This document shows, piece by piece, positions 55,985 to 64,000 of a stretch of DNA of 64,000 nucleotides. Each line of letters begins with the position of its first letter. The first letter of the stretch is position 1. The DNA is from Anthostomella pinea (taxonomy: Eukaryota; Ascomycota; Sordariomycetes; Xylariales; Xylariaceae): contig CAUWAG010000012.1 of NCBI GenBank assembly GCA_963556695.1, positions 4,794,381-4,858,380 of the forward strand, written 5' to 3'. A program made the translations under genes and the position numbers. Below the pieces are notes generated by a model, which saw only the letters and a program-made list of their open reading frames with translations, did not search any database and was not told the origin of the DNA.

Positions 55985-58075
55985 TCTTCTTCTTCATATT
56001 TATCGCCACTTAAAAAAGCCCAACTAGTGATTTTAAACATATAGTTAGAACTATGCATAAAAACAATAATTCCTTTATTACAATCAACCGTTTCTTCTAT
56101 TTTTCGTAATTAAGGTTATATTTAACACAATTATAATCATAAACGATACTGAAATATGTATGAGACCGTATCGGGTTTAAAATAACTTAATGTATTTGTA
56201 AAAAACCGGAAACCTAAACTTATTTGAACTTTGAGGAATAAATAGTTTATAATTTACTGCATACCATTAAATGAAACCCAGTGATTCAAAAGAACTGGAT
56301 TAGTTAACCAAAACTTTTAAATCTGTTAATAAGTTAACTAATTAAAATCAGTCTTTACAATAAACTACGATTAAATTAGTTTTGTTTATAAACCATTGAA
56401 TAGGCTACTACTACGTAAGATTCTAACAAGCCTATGAATAAAATCAATTTCCGTTTAAAACACACGTACTGTCACGGCGAGCGTACTGAGGAGCTGGGAC
56501 ATGGCCGGCAGCAAGCAGCTATTACTCTATTGACGAGAATATCAAGACTAGAGAGGAAAGGAAGAGAGAGAGAGAGATAGGTACAGTGGGAGGTTGCCCC
56601 TTTAAGGGGATCCTCTGGTCAGATCCTTCCCCTATTGGGAGGTATCCACTTGTCATGTGGGAAGGTCTGTGCAGGCCGCCACAGCCGTCACACGTACAGA
56701 CTTATTACAACTTTTTAAAAACAAAAACCCTTTATTAAAACGAAAACATAAGAAATAATACGTTAAGCATCATTATAATATGAATATATTGGTGACATGA
56801 TATATACGTTATTGAAACTAGTTTATTGCGTTAATAAGTGCCGTTAAAACGTAGTTTTAATATTGATAAATATAAATATATATATATAACACGATGTATA
56901 ATTGTTTAAATAATAAATGTAATTACCTTGTAAATAATCATTGTTATAAAGTGAGAATAGAACTCTTTAATTATTTTAATACCTTCAAATACAATTATTA
57001 CCGACATTATCGATAGCTCCATATTTATCGTTTTCATAAAGTAATTCAAACCCTGGATTAAGTTAAACTTTGAAGCAATTTAATAACGTAACTTTTATTT
57101 TTATTTAAACGAAAAAGAAAAGAAATCATATCAGAAATCTCTGAATTAATATAACAAAATCTATATTTAAATCCGTTAATAAAAACATATGAATGAGTTT
57201 TAACATCTTTTAAACAGCCTTTCAAAGCTTTAATTGATGCTTAAACGCTTTATTACGATAAGTATTTAAAAAGTACGAAATTTTAATTCTAACTTACGTA
57301 CTAAATTTGAATATTATATTATGGTAGGAAATTTTTTTTTAAATAATAACAATAATATTAAAGTACGTGTTTAAATGTATAATGTCCAATCAAATGTATA
57401 TCGCTGGCTTTTATCAATTGAATATAAATCACATTAAGAAACCCGATTCTAAACAATATAACACTTCTATTTTGATAAAGATTTGAGTTTTGAAGTTATT
57501 TAAAAACCCCGAAGAGTTTAAGTACTTCTTCCTGACCCAATATACAAAAATTGATTAACAACATTATGATATATTGAACAAATTAAATATTATTTAATCA
57601 ATTTTACGCTAAAACAATACCGTCATTAGCCTCTTCCTTTTATTCATATTTATTTGCTTATTAAATACCTTCTTTAACCCGTATGGCCTAAATTCGCACG
57701 TATTATACACGACTTTTGTAATTATTTTTCAAGTTCATATAAAATTTAAAGCATTATGTTTATACAAAATCATACGAATTTTTAAAACGGAAATGACATC
57801 TCGAATTAACTTTAAATCTCTAAAATAGTAGTAAGTTTCGACTTAAGTTTCATCTATATAAATATTAATTATATAGGATATTTTAACTATTTTGATAGCA
57901 TTATGAAACCAAATGGATCTTTTTATAAAAGATTTACTAATACTAACTACCGAATCAGTAATCGTTTCTTACATAATGTAATTTAAATGCATAAGCTTTA
58001 TAATAAGTAACCGTTGATCATTATTATTAATTTAGCCTTAATCCTTTCTTTTCACATTAAGGAATTAAAGAATTA
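55985..58075. other. AT-rich (RIP-like) block; no gene
   Basis: Extremely AT-rich sequence with only very short frames, interrupted by the GC-richer solo LTR at 56470-56692. TA dinucleotides are very common and CA/TG scarce, as expected for heavily RIP-mutated repeat DNA. The original element cannot be recognised. Confidence 0.8.
56470..56692. mobile_element. Solo LTR with 5-bp TSD inside the AT-rich block
   Basis: 223 bp, TGTCACGGC ... GCCGTCACA (near-perfect terminal inverted repeats with TG/CA ends), flanked by the 5-bp direct repeat CGTAC at 56465-56469 and 56693-56697. About 50% GC against an AT-rich background, with an (AG)n run and CCCCTTTAAGGGG. It is unrelated to the 225-bp copia LTRs. 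Probably the solo LTR of a gypsy-type element, inserted after the block was mutated. Confidence 0.9.
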
Positions 58076-58421
58076 GGACTTCAGGGAACTGAATCTTTTC
58101 TTCCCGTTCCTTGACGAAGAACATCTTTATGAAACTCAGCCAAGCCGGTACATCAGCCACTTGGTCGGGCACGAAGGACCGGGAAGCATTATGGCCTATA
58201 TCAAATTGAAAGGTTGGGCAGATTCCCTAAGTGCTGGCGCATATCACATTTGCCCAGGGACGCCAGGTATCTTTGACGTTCAGGTCCGGCTGACAAAAGA
58301 GGCAAGTCGTTGAAACCGCAGCGGGCTTCTGCTCGCTAACACCGTATATAGGGCCTCAAAAACTACCAGGAAGTGGTCAAAGTCTTCTTCCAATACGTTT
58401 CGCTACACACTATTACCAAAA
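58076..58421 (+). pseudogene. Ste23/insulysin (M16 metalloprotease) gene fragment
   Basis: Two exon pieces strongly resembling fungal Ste23, the insulin-degrading enzyme/a-factor-processing peptidase: ELNLFFPFLDEEHLYETQPS, RYISHLVGHEGPGSIMAYIK, GWADSLSAGAYHICPGTPG, IFDVQVRLTKE, then GLKNYQEVVKVFFQYVSL. They are separated by a 50-nt intron at 58302-58351 with a GC donor (GAG|GCAAGT ... TATAG|GGC). The frame is intact. The HxxEH active site lies upstream in the family and is absent here. The left edge abuts the AT-rich block, and the right edge is interrupted by LINE copy 2 at 58422. It must be a partial duplicate of a conserved gene. Confidence 0.85.
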
Positions 58422-58543
58422 ACAACTATTTTTCTTGGCGCCCCGCTGTTAGGGCGCAACCTCTATATCTGCACTAAAACAGGCATTTATTTCAGTACCT
58501 GACTATCCTTGCCAAGGCGCAGAAAAATTTTCTCACAAGCTGG

Positions 58544-60121
58544 ATGGCACCCCTTCACGATAGGCCCCCAAATACGCCAGTGGCCGTCCCAAAGACGACT
58601 AATGGCGGCGTGCTCAAATCCCCGGTCCCTAAAAGAACATATGGCCCGGCAACCCCAAGCAAGCTCCGCCAGGCACTGCTCGACGACATCAACAGCAGCC
58701 CGTCACAGGTCTCTGAGGCTGACTTCACCATTGTTTCCCCTCTGAAAGGAAAATCCCGAAATATTAATACTAGCAGCATCATTAATATGGAAGTACCTCA
58801 ATCAAACAAAATCTCTACAGACCAAGCCATTGGAGGCGATACAGGGAACAAGGTCTCTTCCTCAAAGTGCCAGGACCAAGTAGCCAAAATACTGGCTAAA
58901 GACAAGCATCTCTATGAAGCCAGGATGACAATGTTTCAAGAATGTGCTGCAGCAGTCAATAAGACACTGGAAAAAGCTGGAACCGAACTATACTCTCATG
59001 CCAAGGAGTTCAGCGCTTTCTTCTCCAAATGCCTGAACGAGTGGCTGGAAACCCGAGATCTGCCCAAAAAAAAGACCACTCCTGGCGGGATAGGGATAGG
59101 GAAGCCCACCATGACCTTCGCCCAAGCTGTCTCCTCTGGCCAACGACAGCATCCATGGACAGTCAACACTACCATGAAGAAAACACAGCCTGGCGCCCTT
59201 ATCACTGCCAACCAACTGAAGAAGAAGCAGGATGATCTCCGGGTCTTTGTCCGCATGGATAATAGCCACTTAGAGCCTTATGGAATCAAGTCTACACTGA
59301 ACAGAAGACTTAAGCTCCACCCTCAGGAGCTTAGAGAAGTGACACGGTGTCCTTCTGGTTTTACCTTACACCCAAGGGACAAGCCAACTCAGGCTAAGCT
59401 TCTGGCTTTCCAAGAAGAAATTGCCGACATTCTCAAGGCACAAAAGATTGAGACCCACACAGTCTGGCATCATTACAAGGTCAATGGATGCCCAAGAAAG
59501 GTCATCAGTGCAGAAGGGTTCACAATCGATATTACTAACACTGTTGTTGCCGATGAAGTTGAAGCCCAAACAGGCGACAGACCTCTGAGGTGCATACTCT
59601 CAAAGAACACGATTGATTCTGATCCAGAAACTACATGGATAATCTCTCTGCCCAGTGCAGCAAGGAAACCATTTACGCTTTTTGCCCACTCAATGACCTC
59701 AAGGCATATTCAACACACCCCCAAGGTTCACCAGTGTGCAAGCTGCTTCAGATACCATGGTAGGAATTACCGATGCGAAAAGCAAGTATGTGCACACTGC
59801 GCCAACACAGTACACCAGGGAGAGTGCGAAAAACCAATCCCAAAGTGTGTCAACTGCAAAGGACCTCATGCTGCCAACTTCGACAAATGCCCTGCCCGCC
59901 CCAAGGTTGTGAAAGGTACCATCCATAAGCACACATGGGAGCAAATCCAGGAAATAAGGCTAGCCAGAGAAAGAGCCAGATCCAAGGCCTTCAACGAAGC
60001 AGGCAGAAACCAAGCTGGGTCAACACCTAGCAATAATAACAAAGACACCACAATGCAAATCGACACAACAGATACAACTCATCCCAGAGATGCCGATACC
60101 ATTGTTGTCAGTCAATGTTAG
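58544..60121 (+). CDS. LINE copy 2 ORF1, gag-like RNA-binding protein
   Basis: 525-aa intact ORF. The N-terminal half is Ser/Thr/Pro-rich, then a basic central region (PHPQEL-type, TLNRRLKLHPQELREVTRCP). The C-terminal cysteine knuckles are CASCFRYHGRNYRCEKQVC, CAHCANTVHQGEC and CVNCKGPHAANFDKC, a double CCHC arrangement typical of non-LTR ORF1 proteins that coat the RNA. It ends CAATGTTAG, so its stop overlaps the ORF2 start codon. Differences from copy 1 include D/N changes of TpG to TpA type. Confidence 0.9.
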   Translation: MAPLHDRPPNTPVAVPKTTNGGVLKSPVPKRTYGPATPSKLRQALLDDINSSPSQVSEADFTIVSPLKGKSRNINTSSIINMEVPQSNKISTDQAIGGDTGNKVSSSKCQDQVAKILAKDKHLYEARMTMFQECAAAVNKTLEKAGTELYSHAKEFSAFFSKCLNEWLETRDLPKKKTTPGGIGIGKPTMTFAQAVSSGQRQHPWTVNTTMKKTQPGALITANQLKKKQDDLRVFVRMDNSHLEPYGIKSTLNRRLKLHPQELREVTRCPSGFTLHPRDKPTQAKLLAFQEEIADILKAQKIETHTVWHHYKVNGCPRKVISAEGFTIDITNTVVADEVEAQTGDRPLRCILSKNTIDSDPETTWIISLPSAARKPFTLFAHSMTSRHIQHTPKVHQCASCFRYHGRNYRCEKQVCAHCANTVHQGECEKPIPKCVNCKGPHAANFDKCPARPKVVKGTIHKHTWEQIQEIRLARERARSKAFNEAGRNQAGSTPSNNNKDTTMQIDTTDTTHPRDADTIVVSQC

Positions 60122-63100
60122 GTACACCGAACGAAACACATCGACACGGGCATCTAGTCATCCATTCTGTGAACACAGCAGGAGGACAAAAGAGTGCAGG
60201 CCCTACAGAGTTAGCCATCAACCTGGCTGACTATAAAGGAGAACAAGCAGACATCATTCTGATGCAAGAGCCCTGGGTTGGCATACCACCAGGCAGGAGA
60301 ATGGGAGTAAAGACACACCCCAATTACGATATATACTCCCCAGTGGATTCCTGGGACAGCGACAGTACACGGCCCAGATCTCTCATCTATGTGAGAAAAT
60401 ACCTTCAAGCGGATCAACTTCGGCCCTATGCTACACGAGACATCACCTGGGTCAAGGTACAAGGCATTACATTTGCCAGTGTCTACCGGCCATGTGACAA
60501 CCCACAGGAAGTGGATGACATTCTGGAAGTATGGACTCCACCTTTTGGCTGCGTTATAGCTGGAGATTTCAATGCTGGCGACACATCCTGGGACTCAAGC
60601 AATCCAGGATATCATGGTGGTGCTATACTTGCACAAACTATGGCAGACCATGGACTGGATCTGATTTCTGAACCAGATGTCCCGACACATGATGACGGAA
60701 ATGTACTAGATCTGGTGTTCTCTGATGTCCCCATGGCTGAAGCCTCAGTCAATGATGCACTTCAGTGCACCTCAGACCATGAGACATTATGAATAGTCAT
60801 TCCAATCCAGGGAGATCTGGACCGAGTACCCAAGGCCAATCATTGGATAGTACCGGACGATAAACTACAGGAGCTGGCAGATAATGTCCAAACCAGGATT
60901 CATGAACTCCCCCGGCTGGGTGCATCCCCTGGCCAGGTGGACACCTTTACACAAAGCCTGATCAACATGATCCAAGGCTGTATCAGGACAGTGGGCAAGA
61001 GGCCCCGTCAATCTAGGCCCACTGCTTGGTGGAATGATGACTGCAAAGCAGCTGTTCAGACATACAGGGCCCTTTCCAAACAGACTACAAGCCACGAAGG
61101 ACGGAATTCAGCCCGACGGGAATTTCGCGGCGTGGTTCGGAAAGCTAGGAGAGAGTACTGGCAGACTCTAATCAATTCAGCAACTGAGCCAAAGGACCTA
61201 TACAGAATTGTCTCTTGGCACAAGTTATCAGCAGGATTGCGTTCCCCTCCAATCATCATAGGAGACCAAATATTCGAGTCACAAGAGAGCAAGGCAAATG
61301 CATTACGCTCAGCCACGCTTGAACGAAGTACCTCAGACAACGATATCATCGACCCCTGGTCCGCTCAGATCATACAACCCAAGCCATACATCCCCCTTGA
61401 ATACCACGTCGGACTGGAAGAGGCTGAAGGGTGCACTTTAGGAACCAAGAGCAACTCCCCGGGAGTAGATACCCTCACAGTACGGATTCTGAAAGCTTGC
61501 TGGCCAGTCATTGGTGAACATATCAGAGCCCTTTTCCAGACCTGCCTACTGATTGGACACCACCCTAAACCATTCAAAGTAGCTGAGGTGGTGATGATCC
61601 CAAAACCAGGAAAGAAAGACTACTCCAATCCCAGGGCCTACAGACCAATATCGCTACTGTCATGTCTTGGCAAAGGCCTAGAACGACTCATTGCGAAAAG
61701 AATTACCTGGTTTGTTGTCAAACTTGGAATTCTAGCCCCACAACATTTTGGAGCTCTACCAAAGCGCTCTGCCACTGACCTGGTAGCTGCACTCATACAC
61801 GATATTGAGCAGGCCCTTGACCAAGGCCTCGTTGCAACGGTAGTCACATCAGATGTGAAAGGGGCCTTTGATGCTGCCCTAATGGGACGGCTGGTGGTTC
61901 GCATGAGAGAACAGGGCTGGCCAGGCTTTCTCATAAGATGGGTCCAGTCGTTCATGTCCGAGCGGTCCGCAAGAGTTCGGTTTGAAGGTACTGTGACCGA
62001 TATAAAAGCTCTCACTTGTGGGCTCCCACAAGGCTCACCAGTCTCTCCAATCCTCTACATGCTGTATACAGAGCCAATCTGTGCCCGACTTGGCATGAAA
62101 AGAAGACGCTTTGGATATGCAGATGACCTAGCAACACTCTGCATTGGAAAGAACCTTGAAGAAACAGCTACAGAGGCTTCTGAAAACCTTCATTTACTCA
62201 ACCAATGGGGACATAACAATGCTATTGAATTTGATCCCGACAAAACCGAGATCATGCACTTCTCACGCAAAAAGAACTCAGACAATCCCCCAGTTTGCCA
62301 CGGAACAATGAACAAAACAGCTAAGCATTCCATGCGATGGCTAGGTGTCCTTCTGGATAGGAAACTAAACTTCAAAGACCATGTTTCTTACTGGGCCAAG
62401 AAAGCTAGTAGGGTAGCAAATCACCTTCGAGGACTATGCAACACAGTCAAAGGACTTCCAGTAAAGTCAACCAAGAGGGCTGTGAAAGCTTGTGTTATTC
62501 CTATTCTCACACATGGCCTAGAGGCCTGGTACCCAGGAATCGAGAAAGCTGGGAGCTTAGGTGAGACATCAGCATGTCGCATTAAGGGGCTTCTTGGAAC
62601 AATAGATGCCGTACTACGAACGGCGATCAGGGCTATCTTGCCAGTCTGGAAAACACACCCTGGACATATCTTACACTTTGAATCGCAGATTCCCCCAGCA
62701 GGAGTTCTTGCAGAGACAATAAGACGACGTCACGGCCTCCGACTAGGTCGAATAGATCAGAGACACCCTCTGGTTGGCAGGCTCCAAATACAAGCTCGCA
62801 AGGATCCAACAAGGCTACAAAGGAGCTTCCAGCTAGTCCCTGACTTCCAGAGACCAATACTTACCAGGCCATCATGGAAGAAGCGCCCAATCCGCAAAGA
62901 CAAAGACAAAGAAACAGAGCTCTTCAAGCAATGGTTACAAGAGAGAAACGTGAACACTGACCTTGTCATCTACTCAGATGGATCACAGTTGGATGACCAA
63001 GGCACAATCCGCACTGGATGGGGTTATACCATCAGGAAAGGCGGCACTACACAAGAAGTATACCGGGGAAGGGGCAGACTTCTACAAGCAGAAGTAGTAG

Positions 63101-63807
63101 ATGCTGAAGTCCATGGTGCTCTCCAAGGTCTTGCAGCAGCCAGGGCAATTGGACACGGAAAACAGCTATATGTCTGCCTGGACAACACGTCAGTGGTAGA
63201 TGGGCTCAATGGAACTCCACCCGAGACATCACAAAACATTTTTCTACGATTTCAAGAACTTGCCACAGCACACACTCCTGGAGTGACCGTCAAATGGATT
63301 CCTGGACACAGAGATATTGATGGCAACGAAGCTGCCGACACACTAGCAAAAGAGGGTGCCATGCTGGAAACAGACACAACAAATCTTCCTACAATCTCTT
63401 GGGTCAAGAGAGATCTCAAAAGACAGGGCAAGAAAGAGTTCAACCAATGGTGGAAAGACCAATCTGAATCTAGGTATCAAGAAGTATACTCACATGCAGT
63501 AACTGAAAGAGACCTTATATCTTTTAAGAGGAGTACTTTACACAGACTTCTAGCGGCCAGATCTGGACATGGCGACTTTGCCAGATACCATGAACGCTTT
63601 GGGCACACAGACTCAAATGATCACTGCAGCTGTGGTGAGAAAAAAACACCACAACACATTTTCTTTTGTAAGAGGCTGGGGAAAAATCGGCTACTGCCTA
63701 GGCATTCGCCTAGGGCAGCTTGTTTACAATACTTAGGGGAGAGGAGCACAGAATGGGCAAAATTCGTGGAGAAGAGCAAGTTCTTTTCAACAATCTGCCC
63801 CCGATAG
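60115..63807 (+). pseudogene. LINE copy 2 ORF2 (endonuclease-RT-RNase H), single stop
   Basis: 1231 codons. Endonuclease motifs MQEPWVG, IAGDFNAGDTSW and TSDHE (to about 60785). RT motifs RAYRPISLLSCLGKGLER, VTSDVKGAFDAAL, GLPQGSPVSPILYMLYTEP and FGYADDLATLC (62110). RNase H: IYSDGS, DAEVHGALQG, CLDNTSVVDG, GHRDIDGNEAAD. C-terminal knuckle CSCGEKKTPQHIFFCKR. All catalytic residues are present, but CGA to TGA at 60790-60792 interrupts the frame just after the endonuclease SDH motif; copy 1 has CGA there. It starts at ATG 60115, overlapping the ORF1 stop by 7 nt. Confidence 0.9.
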
Positions 63808-64000
63808 ATAGCCTTCCTTGAAGGACCAGATGGATGACCCCAAGGTCATACCGCCGCAACAACGGGGATGGGCCCGTGAGCGGGACTGACTGTACTTATT
63901 ATCTTGAGACCTCCACAACCCTGTGATGCAGAGGCTCTGGGAGGCGTGGTTTGCACTACTGAGGAGCTACCCCCACGTTAAATACAAAACAAACAAACAA

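Larger units (their letters stand above)
58422..64000 (+). mobile_element. LINE copy 2 (Tad-like), nearly intact, runs to window edge
   Basis: Same element as copy 1 in opposite orientation: 122-bp 5' UTR, ORF1 (58544-60121), ORF2 (60115-63807), 3' UTR and the start of the (CAAA)n tail at the last bases. Only one nonsense change is seen in the coding sequence. It interrupts the Ste23 fragment. The right flank and target duplication are outside the window. Confidence 0.95.

Overview
The window comes from a filamentous ascomycete (Pezizomycotina, probably a Sordariomycete). Evidence: short GT-AG introns of 49-103 nt, a fungal GT90 glycosyltransferase and Mtf1, a NACHT-WD40 NLR gene, Fot1/pogo, hAT, Tad-like LINE and Ty1/copia elements, telomere-linked RecQ helicase (TLH) sequences, and many stop codons that look like repeat-induced point mutation (RIP: CpA to TpA, TpG to TpA). 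The species cannot be named from the sequence.

Layout. 1-6.6 kb is ordinary core genome: a GT90 glycosyltransferase (C-terminus beyond the left edge) and a mitochondrial transcription factor 1 gene, both on the minus strand and undamaged. From about 7 kb to the right edge the DNA is accessory and repeat-rich. 7.0-9.6 kb holds a TLH paralogue fragment, a 134-bp copia fragment and the 5' part of a second TLH gene. 9.8-12.5 kb holds a one-stop pseudogene for a secreted protein and an intact four-module Cys4 protein gene. 13.7-19.3 kb is a RIP-damaged LINE (copy 1). 19.5-29 kb is a graveyard of partial or decayed genes: an Hsp70-like ATPase, an unknown gene, a divergent histone H3, a 180-bp LINE fragment with a 16-bp target duplication, and a Cdc4 (F-box/WD40) fragment. 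29.1-37.5 kb is one copia element nested in another. 37.5-42.2 kb is the 3' body of the TLH gene. 42.2-45.05 kb is AT-rich. An 82-bp tandem palindromic repeat at 45.1-45.35 kb is followed by an intact three-exon orphan gene (46.0-47.8 kb). 49.9-53.6 kb is an NLR pseudogene split by a 1950-bp Fot1-like transposon. 54.2-55.0 kb is a hAT remnant. 56-58 kb is AT-rich with one clean solo LTR. A fragment of the Ste23/insulysin metalloprotease gene at 58.1-58.4 kb is interrupted by LINE copy 2, which runs to the right edge in the opposite orientation to copy 1.

Main structural inference: the copia/TLH junctions at about 8,880 and 37,531 are complementary halves. Inverting 8,881-37,531 would rejoin both the copia element and the TLH gene, so this part of the window appears to carry a 28.65-kb inversion. 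No clearly new defence or metabolic system was found. The most unusual items are the inversion, the divergent H3 gene, the core-gene fragments, the palindromic 82-bp array beside an intact orphan gene, and the parallel YVDN mutations in the reverse transcriptases of two unrelated retroelements.
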